Part shown: positions 36,950-45,149 of the stretch, piece after piece
Layout: each line of letters opens with the position of its first letter
Position numbering within the stretch: position 1 is the stretch's first letter
NCBI RefSeq assembly: GCF_016894345.1
Contig: NZ_CP069798.1
Location: 310,001-374,000 of the forward strand
Length of the DNA stretch: 64,000 bases
Reading direction: 5' to 3'
DNA from: Paralysiella testudinis
Lineage (GTDB): Bacteria > Pseudomonadota > Gammaproteobacteria > Burkholderiales > Neisseriaceae
The notes under the pieces: generated by a model
The model's input: the letters and a program-made list of their open reading frames with translations, nothing else
The model's database searches: none
What the model was told of the DNA's origin: nothing
Program-made: the position numbers and the translations under genes

Positions 36950-38770
36950 GTGTTCGATCTCGCCTCGTTTTTAAAAAACCTGCCCAACCTGCCCGGCGTA
37001 TACCGTATGCTCGACGCCGCCGGGCAAGTGCTGTATGTAGGCAAGGCGGTGAATCTGAAGCGGCGGGTGAGCAGCTATTTCCAGAAAAGCGACTTATCGC
37101 CACGCATTGCGCTGATGGTAAAACAAGTGGCCAGCATTGACACTACTGTGACCCGCTCCGAAGCCGAAGCGCTGATTCTGGAAAACAACTTTATTAAGGC
37201 TTTGTCGCCCAAATACAATATTTTGTTTCGCGACGACAAAAGCTATCCCTACCTTATGCTCAGCGGCCACACCTTTCCGCAAATGGCCTATTATCGCGGC
37301 AGCCTGAAAAAGCCCAACCAATACTTCGGCCCCTATCCCAACGGCTATGCCGTGCGCGACAGCATCCAGATTCTGCAAAAAGTGTTCCGCCTGCGCACCT
37401 GCGAAGACAGCGTATTCGAACACCGCACCCGCGCCTGCCTGCTCTACCAAATCCGCCGCTGCTCCGGCCCTTGCGTCGGCCACATCAGCGAAGCCGACTA
37501 TCAAGACAGCGTGCGCGCCGCCGCCACCTTTTTAAGCGGCAAAACCGACGAGCTCACCACCACCTTACACCACAAAATGCAGCAAGCCGCCGATGCACTA
37601 CAATTCGAAGCCGCCGCCAAATTCCGCGACCAAATCCAAGCGCTGGGGCTGGTGCAATCGCAGCAATTTGTCGACAGCCAACACAGCCAACAGCACGACA
37701 TCGACATCCTTGCTCTAGCTGGCGAAGGCGATACCGTATGCATCCATTGGGTCAGTATCCGCGGCGGGCGCCATGTGGGCGACAAAAGCTTTTTCCCCGA
37801 CACCCGCCACCGCCTGGCCGAAAAACTCAACAGCTACGGCAAAGCCTTTGTGGCACAACACTATCTGGGCAAAACCAAGCCCGACGTGATTATCAGCAAT
37901 TTCAGGCTGCCTGAAAGCCTGCAAATCGCACTCAATCAAGAGCATGGCCGCCAAATTCAATTTGTGCACAAAACCAGCGGCCAGCGCAAAGTGTGGCTGA
38001 ACATGGCTGAGCGCAACGCCCAATTGGCCATTCACCAAAAACAACAACAGCACGGCAGCCAGCAAGCACGCGTGCAGGCACTGGCCGAAGTATTGCAGCT
38101 CAATGCCGACGAATTAAACCGCATCGAATGCTTCGACATCAGCCACACCCAAGGCGAAGCCACCGTGGCCTCTTGCGTGGTGTACGAGCAGCAAGCCATG
38201 CAGCCGGGTCAATACCGCCGCTACAACATCACCACCGCCAAAGCGGGCGACGACTACGCCGCCATGCGCGAAGTGCTCACCCGCCGCTACGGCAAACTGG
38301 CCGAAGACAACAACAGCGACGGCAAATGGCCGGATTTGGTGCTAATCGACGGCGGCAAAGGCCAAGTACACATGGCGCAAGATGTGTGGCAAGAATTGGG
38401 CATCCACATCCCCATAGTCGGTATCGCCAAAGGGCCGGAACGCAAAGCCGGGCTGGAAGAGCTGATTATCCCGCACCTAAACAGCGTTACCCAGCTGCCG
38501 CCACACCATCCCGCCCTGCACCTACTGCAAACCGTGCGCGACGAATCGCACCGTTTCGCCATCAGCGGCCACCGCCATAAACGCGGCAAAACCCGCGTTA
38601 CCTCCTCGCTCAACGACATCCCCGGCATCGGCGCCAAACGCCGCCAAGCACTGCTTACCCGCTTTGGCGGCCTACGCGGCATCATCGCCGCCAGCGTAGA
38701 CGACTTGGCGCAAGCCGAAGGCATCAGCCGCACCTTGGCCGAAAAAATTTATGATGTACTGCATCATTAA
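36950..38770 (+). CDS. uvrC: Excinuclease ABC subunit C
   Basis: The GTG start at 36950 has AGGA nine bases upstream. The 606-residue protein has the N-terminal GIY-YIG nuclease (LPGVYRMLDAAGQVLYVGKAVNLKRR), a UvrB-binding UVR segment (ADALQFEAAAKFRDQI), the RNase H-like C-terminal nuclease (DISHTQGE, LVLIDGGKGQ) and a double helix-hairpin-helix end (IPGIGAKRRQALL). It cuts damaged DNA on both sides of a lesion with UvrA and UvrB. An IS481-like element starts one base after the stop codon, with the stop inside its target duplication. Confidence 0.97.
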   Translation: MFDLASFLKNLPNLPGVYRMLDAAGQVLYVGKAVNLKRRVSSYFQKSDLSPRIALMVKQVASIDTTVTRSEAEALILENNFIKALSPKYNILFRDDKSYPYLMLSGHTFPQMAYYRGSLKKPNQYFGPYPNGYAVRDSIQILQKVFRLRTCEDSVFEHRTRACLLYQIRRCSGPCVGHISEADYQDSVRAAATFLSGKTDELTTTLHHKMQQAADALQFEAAAKFRDQIQALGLVQSQQFVDSQHSQQHDIDILALAGEGDTVCIHWVSIRGGRHVGDKSFFPDTRHRLAEKLNSYGKAFVAQHYLGKTKPDVIISNFRLPESLQIALNQEHGRQIQFVHKTSGQRKVWLNMAERNAQLAIHQKQQQHGSQQARVQALAEVLQLNADELNRIECFDISHTQGEATVASCVVYEQQAMQPGQYRRYNITTAKAGDDYAAMREVLTRRYGKLAEDNNSDGKWPDLVLIDGGKGQVHMAQDVWQELGIHIPIVGIAKGPERKAGLEELIIPHLNSVTQLPPHHPALHLLQTVRDESHRFAISGHRHKRGKTRVTSSLNDIPGIGAKRRQALLTRFGGLRGIIAASVDDLAQAEGISRTLAEKIYDVLHH

Positions 38771-38771
38771 G

Positions 38772-39781
38772 TGTTTAGTCCCTGAATTTTATGGAGTATC
38801 ATTACCCCAATTATAAAGAGACCGACTTATGGCAAGCATATTGCATGGTAACGCCAAGACTACGCCTAGAATCAGAAAAGAAATACAAGAGTCTGAAGAG
38901 AGCATCGCAGCGTTAGCTAAAAATACAATATTAATTTCAAAACCGTTCTCTACTGGAAACACGCAGATTCGGTCGAAGATAAAAAGTCCGGCCCCAAAAC
39001 CCGCCCCAGCGTGTTGACCGAATCGGAGCAGCAGGCAATCTGTACCGTCCGGCGACATCTGCGGCTGTCATTGGACGAGCTGTATATCATCTTCAAGCCC
39101 AATATTCCAAAGCTGAGCCGCTCCAATCTGCACCGGTGCTTGCAACATCACGGATTGTCGCGCTTACCCAAGAATGAATCCGATGGCCAAAAAGGTAAAA
39201 AACATTCAAACAATATCCGGTTGGCTTTGTCCATATCGACATCACCGAGGTGCGTTGTGAAACCGGCAAGCTGTACCTGTTTGTCGCCATCGACCGCAAA
39301 ACCAAATATGTTTATGCAGAACTTCATCCGCGTATGACGCAGAAAACCGCCGTTTCTTTTCTGCGCAACCTACAACAAGATTGTGTGTTTAAAATCACCC
39401 ATATCCTAACGGACAACGGTGCGCAGTTTACCTACAACTTGCTGAGCCAAGCACAACGGCCTGATAAGGAGCATCCGTTTGACGAGCTTTGCCGGCATTT
39501 GGGCATTGAGCACCGTACCACGAAATTCCGTCATCCATGGACGAACGGGCAGGTGGAGATTACCAACAAGATGCTGAAAGAGGTAACGGTCAAACGCTTC
39601 CACTATGAGCATCCTGACGAACTTAAACGGCACTTGATGGTATTTTTGCTGTATTACAACCATCAACGCCCCTTACGGTCGTTGAAGTACAAAACGCCTT
39701 GGCAGGCTTTGGAAGATTGCTATAATCTAGAGCCTGAATTGTTTCGTGAAAATCCATTCCAGAAGATTATGGGTCTTAACA
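38772..39781 (+). mobile_element. IS481-like insertion sequence, copy 3
   Basis: 1010 bp (one extra base near the left end, ATTATAAAGAG), flanked by ATTAAG (38766-38771 and 39782-39787). Frames 38829-39017, 39011-39337 and 39250-39786 carry the same two breaks as copies 1 and 2. The duplication overlaps the uvrC stop codon, so uvrC is unharmed but separated from pgsA. Confidence 0.93.
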
Positions 39782-40029
39782 ATTAAGTAACTGAAGTTAC
39801 GCACCCACTTGCCAAGGCTGCCTGAAATGCAACACTGTCATTGCCAAACTTGATACAGAACTGATTTACATCGGTACTTCAGCATCCTAGTCAATCGTTC
39901 TCTTTGAGCTGAGCCGCAGACAGTGCATCTGCTACGAAACAAACTTTTGTTGGTGCTTTAGCACCGTAAAAAAATCGTTTGCGCAGCACGTAGGCAGGCA
40001 AACGCTTTAGATTATTTTTATTGATATTT
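39782..40029. repeat. Spacer with a decayed Correia-like element
   Basis: One uptake sequence near 39818. At about 39896-40016 the order of the Correia core can be followed (CGTTCTCTTTGAGCT, GAGCCGCAGACAGT, GGTGCTTTAGCACCGTAAAAAAATCG), but the ends are worn. No gene is seen. Confidence 0.5.
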
Positions 40030-40040
40030 CTATACTGGAT

Positions 40041-41030
40041 ACCCCGCTCTCAACTTTCCTGAATCCACTCCAATTGAAGCGAAGGCTTTCCTGCCAATTG
40101 GCATATCACCACACACACCGTATGCGCCAATACTTTGCGTATCACCCGGTGGCTCAAATGCCAAAGATCTTTTACTTTTACCGCATTGATTTTAAAACGC
40201 TCGGTAAGTTGGCTAATCACCGTTTCTACTTTTCTGCGCTTTTTGCAAAGCCACTGAACCCACTCTTTCGAACGTACATCCGCCATATTCTTTCTTAACG
40301 GCGTCTGTAAATCAATGTCTCTACTTGCCAACTCTTCTTTCAAATCCGGGCGAATATAGCCTTTATCGCCAATCAACAATCCTTTGATATTGTCAGTTAT
40401 CTCGGCAACCATATCCCGTTCATCCACATTGGCCGCAGCAAATGTTAAATTGGTAATCAAGCCGGTTGCGTTGATTACGATATGCCCTTTAAAGCCATAA
40501 TAACGTTCGGCTTTTGAGGCACAATAACCAAATGCCGCATCAGCTTTGAAACGCCGATGCCGATGGGCGCGGGCATACCGACAAACAGGTATGGGAAATC
40601 CGTCTATCGAATACTGCCGGTCTGTGTTGTATTGGACCACCAGACTTTGGGTAATCTTATGGTGAACCTGCCAAAGGTTGGCGCAATGCTTACAGAAGTT
40701 AGCGTATGAGCCCAATTTTGGAAACCAGTCTGATAAGTTGTTTTTAAAGAAGTACCAAATCTTTTTATCATCATTCAAACCCATAAACTCACCCACGATC
40801 TGGATGGTGATGATTTCCACATCGCTTAATGCCGGTTCAAAGCCTTTCTTACGCAGCTTTGTTGTCACCACTTGACGATAAAATTTATCGACGAGCAAAT
40901 AGGTGGTGATGATAAAATCGTCTTGGGACATTGTTCTTCCTTAACCTGTGGATTCTTGGTCGAATACTTAGGTTTTAGAGCAATGTCCTTTCTTTTGCAA
41001 CTACGTTCGGCTCTTAGTTGAGAGCGGGGT
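40041..41030 (-). mobile_element. IS982 family insertion sequence
   Basis: 990 bp with 15-base inverted ends ACCCCGCTCTCAACT / AGTTGAGAGCGGGGT and a 7-bp target duplication ACTGGAT on both sides. It carries one intact transposase gene. The perfect ends and duplication indicate recent insertion and probable activity. Confidence 0.95.
40050..40931 (-). CDS. IS982 family transposase
   Basis: The 293-residue DDE transposase has the IS982 pattern: ALSDVEIITIQIVGEFMG near the N-terminus, YSIDGFPIPVC, KGHIVINATGLITNLTF and LLIGDKGYIRPDLKEEL, then KRRKVETVISQLTERF with the catalytic Glu. It fills the element from end to end and has no visible defect. Confidence 0.95.
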   Translation of the reverse strand: MSQDDFIITTYLLVDKFYRQVVTTKLRKKGFEPALSDVEIITIQIVGEFMGLNDDKKIWYFFKNNLSDWFPKLGSYANFCKHCANLWQVHHKITQSLVVQYNTDRQYSIDGFPIPVCRYARAHRHRRFKADAAFGYCASKAERYYGFKGHIVINATGLITNLTFAAANVDERDMVAEITDNIKGLLIGDKGYIRPDLKEELASRDIDLQTPLRKNMADVRSKEWVQWLCKKRRKVETVISQLTERFKINAVKVKDLWHLSHRVIRKVLAHTVCVVICQLAGKPSLQLEWIQES

Positions 41031-41276
41031 ACTGGATATATTTCGTATGTTTTATTTATTAACCATCCTTCTGTTGAACATGCCAAGGTAATAAAATCTT
41101 CTTTGCCCATTATGATAGTATTGTATCCAACAGACCAAGGTTTAATAATTAAAAATTCCAAAATAGGAAGTGAAAGTAAAATACTTTCCCAGTGGGTAAA
41201 TGGATGTTCAGGATTTTGGATAGATAACCAATCCTTTTCATGATTATCTATAATCCATATTTTGCTATTACTATTA

Positions 41277-42149
41277 GGGTCTGTTCACAATTACTTGTCA
41301 TAAAGGTAACCACATCACAATGCACCCCAATAAAACCGTACTGTGGAAGTTGCGTTTCAGCTTATCGTAACGGCTGGCAATCGCTCGGAAATGTTTCAAA
41401 CGGCAAAAGGCATTCTCTACCAAATGCCTGATTTTATATAAATACCAGTCCATGTCTTTATTTTTCTCTTCCCTATTGCTTTTATAGGGAATATTGGCTT
41501 TCGCACCGCTTTGCTCTATTTGCTCCCTGAGCCGGTCTGAATCGTAACCTTTGTCCGCATTAACCAACTCAGTTTCGGTAAGGTTGATGTTGTCAAGCAG
41601 CTCCGGTGCAACGGTGACATCATGGATATTGCCCGCAGTAACGATAACCTCAACCGGATTGCCTGCAGCATCTACAGCCAGATGAATCTTGCTGGTTCTG
41701 CCGCCTCGGCTCATACCGATTGCGCGATCCTCTTGCGCACTGAGCGCTGAGGCTGCGGCGCAGTGTTGGTGAGCACGGATATAACTGCCGTCTATGGCTA
41801 CCCACTCCAAGTCACTCTCTTGGCTGAGCTGTTTCAAGATTGCAGTAAAAATGCCTTTTTCTGACCAACGGTTATAAGCGGTATAAACAGTATGATACTT
41901 GCCGAAATACTCGGGCAAATCCCGCCACGGTATGCCGGTTCTTATTCTGTAAAGTATGCCTTCAAGAATTCTGCGCAAATTGGGTTTGCTATAAATACCC
42001 AAATCACGCAGAATAGATAACAGCTTCGTCCAATGTTCATCTTTGAGTAGTGTACGGGGCATCGCAGGTGTATTGGGGGGTGAGAACTTCCTTTTATGCC
42101 TGCGTTTCTTTTTTATTCAAGGGTATGACAAGTAATTGTGAACAGACCC
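41277..42149 (-). mobile_element. IS5-like insertion sequence, copy D
   Basis: 873 bp with TA on both sides. It has a short deletion near the 5' end (GGGTGAGAAC instead of GGTGTGAGAAC-type), and unlike copies A-C it lacks the extra C, so its transposase is complete. It may be the source of transposase for the others. Confidence 0.93.
41298..42062 (-). CDS. IS5-like transposase, intact copy
   Basis: The 254-residue protein starts MPRTLLKDEHWTKLLSIL and continues without a break through GIPWRDLPEYFG, AIDGSYIRAHQH (first Asp), NADKGYDSDRLREQI (second Asp) and VENAFCRLKHFRAIA (Glu). In copies A-C the same region has CCC instead of a two-pyrimidine step and shifts frame after LLP. Confidence 0.93.
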   Translation of the reverse strand: MPRTLLKDEHWTKLLSILRDLGIYSKPNLRRILEGILYRIRTGIPWRDLPEYFGKYHTVYTAYNRWSEKGIFTAILKQLSQESDLEWVAIDGSYIRAHQHCAAASALSAQEDRAIGMSRGGRTSKIHLAVDAAGNPVEVIVTAGNIHDVTVAPELLDNINLTETELVNADKGYDSDRLREQIEQSGAKANIPYKSNREEKNKDMDWYLYKIRHLVENAFCRLKHFRAIASRYDKLKRNFHSTVLLGCIVMWLPL

Positions 42150-42506
42150 TAATAGATTCTGTTTGTTGAAAGAAATTTTTTGCCATAGTTGCATAAACCT
42201 TATTCAACCCAATTTTATCTATTGCTAGGATTAAATTTGTTAGATCTTGATCAAAAAAATCATTATTATCTATTGCCGCATACATCCAGTTTTTTTTATT
42301 TAAATTAGCTAGATTAACAGAATAATTACCATTATTTTTATCAAAATTAATTAAGCTACTTATTTCATAGATTAAATTTGGACTATTTAAGGAAGAGAAA
42401 TTAACTTCAGTTACCATATCTAATCTCCGATAGATTTTTCCATTTTCAACTAGGCACTAAAAACTGTCATCTTCGAAAAACATTTTTATAATCTAAGTTT
42501 TATTGC

Positions 42507-42824
42507 TTATTCTAAACATAACTTGAATGGAACATAATCTTCTGTCCAAGTAACGTTTTCCGCCATTTTCAAAATATCAACTATTGCATAAAAATGCTCT
42601 TCTCCTAAGTTTTGCTTAGATATTTCTGAATTTTCCCAATGCAATACACAGTTTAATCCAGCACCACTACTTAATATATCCCATAGAGCATCAAGATTGT
42701 ATCCATAACCATCAATGAAATTTTTAGCATTTAATAAATCACCAATTTTTTTATGGAAATCAGCTTTTGTTTGAATACTTTCTCCATCTAAATATAATTT
42801 ATTAATATTTTCTCTCATTTCCAT
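42507..42824 (-). CDS. Barstar-family RNase inhibitor
   Basis: The 105-residue protein has the barstar pattern: LYLDGESIQTKADFHKKI and NFIDGYGYNLDALWDIL, followed by acidic residues, with the conserved GYGYNLDALWD that fills the active site of barnase-type RNases. It overlaps the end of the barnase-like remnant by 10 bases. It stays intact although the toxin is broken. Confidence 0.92.
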   Translation of the reverse strand: MEMRENINKLYLDGESIQTKADFHKKIGDLLNAKNFIDGYGYNLDALWDILSSGAGLNCVLHWENSEISKQNLGEEHFYAIVDILKMAENVTWTEDYVPFKLCLE

Positions 42825-43224
42825 CTTCCTATTGGTGTCACGGTTTTACTATGATCGCGCGTAAAATACAACAATCCATCATTTGAGTAAAATAATCTCT
42901 CGTTACCCCTAGTTTTAGTTTCTTGATAATTGATACCAGCCTGATACCACGTTCGATTCGGTGCAGATAGTGCAGATAGTAGTAGTTTTTCTCTATTACC
43001 ATATACCATAAGACTCACCGCCAATAGTTTTACCATTGTGCACACGGCTTCCAGATTTCCAGCCCAAAACTTCTACTTCCGCTTCAGTTATATAAAATAT
43101 ATAAAATTAGGTGGCGATTTCCCAGTCTGCTTCAAACTATCAACCATATTATTTGCAGCCTGCTGAATTTTTAAATCCAACTTGGAGGCATCACCCCGGG
43201 TTTATATCCAGAGTTAGGTATAGA
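42815..43224 (-). pseudogene. Barnase-like RNase toxin, two frameshifts and altered catalytic Glu
   Basis: Three frames join: KLDLKIQQAANNMVDSLKQ (to about 43095), ITEAEVEVLGWKSGSRVHN (to about 43005) and NREKLLLSALSAPNRTWYQ ... FTRDHSKTV (to 42815). Each break is a short local duplication (ATATTTTAT-like and TATGGTATATGGT). In barnase the catalytic Glu lies in READINY; here the aligned stretch is YQAGINY, so the Glu is Gln. The His of DHY is kept (DHS). This toxin appears inactive twice over. Confidence 0.8.
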
Positions 43225-43381
43225 TGCTGGGCAATCTGGTTTTTAATGGAATTGGTATAAACGACCCGATAAAACTTATCTGCTTTCAGGCAGCCCAAGC
43301 CCACGGGCATTTTTCAGGCTGCCTGAAAAGCCATAAACGCGTACAATCGCGGCTTAGCCGCAAAAATACCGAAAGCAATCC

Positions 43382-43957
43382 ATGCCCTGGAACATCCCTA
43401 TCCTGCTTACTTGGCTGCGCATCCTGATGATACCGGTGTTTACCGCCCTGTTTTATCTGCCCGCCAACTGGATCACCAACAACAGCATCATCAACTGGTG
43501 TGCTGCTGGCATTTTTGCCGCCGCCGCCATTACCGATTGGTTCGACGGCTATCTGGCGCGCCGCTGGAAACAAACCTCCGATTTCGGCGCCTTTCTCGAC
43601 CCCGTGGCCGACAAACTCATGGTGGCCGTGGCATTGATTTTGCTGGTGGCCATCGGCCGCACCTATGCCATTTTCGCCATGATTATTATCGGCCGCGAAA
43701 TCACCATTTCCGCCCTGCGCGAATGGATGGCACAGCTGGGCAAACGCAACAGCGTGGCCGTGGCCACCATTGGCAAATTCAAAACCACTGCCCAAATGGC
43801 CGCCATTTTGCTATTACTGGTGTATGACATTCCGCAGTGGGGCATCAATTTTATCTGGCTGGGCAACGCCTTTATGTTTATCGCCGCCGTACTCACCGTA
43901 TGGTCCATGTTTTACTACCTGAAAATGGCCATGCAGGAATTCAAACAAAACCCCTAA
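43382..43957 (+). CDS. pgsA: CDP-diacylglycerol-glycerol-3-phosphate 3-phosphatidyltransferase
   Basis: The 191-residue inner-membrane enzyme makes phosphatidylglycerol phosphate from CDP-diacylglycerol and glycerol 3-phosphate. It has the full CDP-alcohol signature DGYLARRWKQTSDFGAFLD and PVADK near residues 54-76. pgsA normally follows uvrC directly; here 4.6 kb of IS and toxin/immunity debris separates them. A tRNA operon follows, as in E. coli (pgsA-glyW-cysT-leuZ). Confidence 0.96.
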   Translation: MPWNIPILLTWLRILMIPVFTALFYLPANWITNNSIINWCAAGIFAAAAITDWFDGYLARRWKQTSDFGAFLDPVADKLMVAVALILLVAIGRTYAIFAMIIIGREITISALREWMAQLGKRNSVAVATIGKFKTTAQMAAILLLLVYDIPQWGINFIWLGNAFMFIAAVLTVWSMFYYLKMAMQEFKQNP

Positions 43958-43963
43958 AATCCC

Positions 43964-43991
43964 TTGACAGAATTTTTACAGCCACTATAAT
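43964..43991 (+). promoter_or_regulatory. Sigma-70 promoter of the tRNA operon
   Basis: TTGACA at 43964-43969 and TATAAT at 43986-43991, both perfect, separated by 16 bases. It begins seven bases after the pgsA stop codon and lies 32 bases before the first tRNA-Gly. Confidence 0.9.
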
Positions 43992-44023
43992 GGCCGTCTT
44001 CTGTTGTGCAGTAGCAGCAAAAT

Positions 44024-44099
44024 GCGGGAATAGCTCAGTTGGTAGAGCGCAACCTTGCCAAGGTTGAGGTCGCGAGTTCGAGCCTCGTTTCCCGCTCCA
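44024..44099 (+). tRNA. tRNA-Gly (GCC), copy 1
   Basis: 76 bases, GCGGGAA/TTCCCGC acceptor stem, anticodon GCC in CTTGCCAAG, TTCGAGCC T-loop and encoded CCA. First of three identical copies. Confidence 0.97.
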
Positions 44100-44126
44100 C
44101 AACACGACAGCATCAGCACAGTAAAC

Positions 44127-44202
44127 GCGGGAATAGCTCAGTTGGTAGAGCGCAACCTTGCCAAGGTTGAGGTCGCGAGTTCGAGCCTCGTTTCCCGCTC
44201 CA
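44127..44202 (+). tRNA. tRNA-Gly (GCC), copy 2
   Basis: Identical to copy 1 over all 76 bases, CCA encoded. Separated from copy 1 by 27 unrelated bases. Confidence 0.97.
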
Positions 44203-44260
44203 CTTACTTACCGGATGCCGTCAAAATCGATGTACTCGGATGTGAAAATCCACATCTTAA

Positions 44261-44336
44261 GCGGGAATAGCTCAGTTGGTAGAGCGCAACCTTGCCAAGG
44301 TTGAGGTCGCGAGTTCGAGCCTCGTTTCCCGCTCCA
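44261..44336 (+). tRNA. tRNA-Gly (GCC), copy 3
   Basis: Identical to copies 1 and 2, CCA encoded. The 58-base spacer before it is unrelated to the other spacer. Confidence 0.97.
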
Positions 44337-44368
44337 AATTCCAAGCACTTTTTCGTGGCAACCCTTTT

Positions 44369-44442
44369 GGCGGGATGGCAGAGTGGTTATGCAGCGGCCT
44401 GCAAAGCCGTGTACGCCGGTTCGATTCCGACTCCCGCCTCCA
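44369..44442 (+). tRNA. tRNA-Cys (GCA)
   Basis: 74 bases: acceptor GGCGGGA/TCCCGCC, D-loop with GG, anticodon arm GCGGC-CTGCAAA-GCCGT (anticodon GCA), T-loop TTCGATT, CCA encoded. One T-stem pair is mismatched. Position matches cysT of E. coli. Confidence 0.93.
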
Positions 44443-44466
44443 AAACAACAGCAACATTTCTTCAAT

Positions 44467-44541
44467 GGCGGGGTGGCAGAGTGACTATGCCACGGTGTGC
44501 AAAGCCGTGCAGGCCGGTTTAAATCCGCGCCCCCGCCTCCA
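44467..44541 (+). tRNA. tRNA-Cys-like (GCA), divergent second copy
   Basis: 75 bases: acceptor GGCGGGG/CCCCGCC pairs fully and the anticodon arm ACGGT-GTGCAAA-GCCGT keeps GCA. The D-loop has GA where copy 1 has GG, and the T-loop is TTTAAAT instead of TTCGATT. The T-stem has only about three good pairs. G19 and C56, which normally pair, appear changed to A and U together. It may be a variant tRNA or a decaying duplicate. CCA is encoded. Confidence 0.6.
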
Positions 44542-44571
44542 GCTTACCCCTGCCTAGCAGCATAAGGCAGC

Positions 44572-44661
44572 GCCCGGATGGTGAAATAGGTAGACACAAC
44601 GGACTTAAAATCCGTCGCCTCTAAAACGGGCGTGCCGGTTCGATTCCGGCTCCGGGCACCA
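44572..44661 (+). tRNA. tRNA-Leu (TAA)
   Basis: 90 bases with a long variable arm: acceptor GCCCGGA/TCCGGGC, anticodon arm ACGGA-CTTAAAA-TCCGT (anticodon TAA), CCA encoded. Last gene of the operon. Confidence 0.95.
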
Positions 44662-44685
44662 CTAACCACATGATTATAAATATAA

Positions 44686-44712
44686 AGCCAACATATTAAT
44701 GTTGGCTTTTTT
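44686..44712 (+). terminator. Terminator of the tRNA operon
   Basis: AGCCAACAT-ATTA-ATGTTGGCT followed by six T, 25 bases after tRNA-Leu. A textbook intrinsic terminator. Confidence 0.92.
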
Positions 44713-44763
44713 GTATAGTTTTGGCTGACTCTTGTTCTACATTCTGCCGCTGTTCTGCATTTC

Positions 44764-45009
44764 TCACTTCTTGCCACCCCTACTTCTTTGCCCATGTTTC
44801 GCGCTAAATTCGGCGCTGATGACATCCACCGTTGGCGCAACTAACTTGCCTTTTCGGTGCTGCACACATCCTAGCGTCATAGCCTGATTTTTGTGGCCAA
44901 GCAACGCCCGCGCGGCCTCAATACCGAGCGCCTCGTCTTTATCTGTTGCCGCTTTGGCGCAAAGATCGCGAAACTGAAAATGCGCTTTTTTTGATTTCAG
45001 CTGCTTCAC
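44764..45009 (-). pseudogene. Tyrosine recombinase (phage integrase) C-terminal remnant
   Basis: An 81-residue frame carries the end of a phage-type integrase: FQFRDLCAKAATDKDEALG, LLGHKNQAMT and HRKGKLVAPT. The Arg usually found in FRDLRAK is Cys and the catalytic Tyr region (MTERYVR) reads MTLGCVQ, so it is inactive. It lies next to tRNA genes, typical integration sites, and suggests a former prophage or island. Confidence 0.75.
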
Positions 45010-45149
45010 TGGCGCAATCCATTGCGCCAGTCAATGTTATTGACGTTAAATTTGGACTCGAATTGATTTGGCTCGCTAGGTGGCTTGGTATCACCCGAAT
45101 GAAACCCAATCTAGGGAGGCGGCCTGCAGGTATTTTGACAGCACCTAGA

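Larger units (their letters stand above)
40030..42417 (-). pseudogene. Immunity-like gene interrupted by IS5-like copy D and IS982
   Basis: The pieces 42417-42150, 41274-41031 and 40033-40030 join into a 171-codon frame after removing both IS elements and one copy of each duplication (TA and ACTGGAT). It starts MVTEVNFSSLNSPNL, crosses the first junction as ESINSNSKIWIIDN, and ends NKTYEIYPV. IS982 hits only the last codon and adds a false tail. It follows the barstar gene, so it was probably another immunity gene. Not assigned to a family. Confidence 0.75.
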
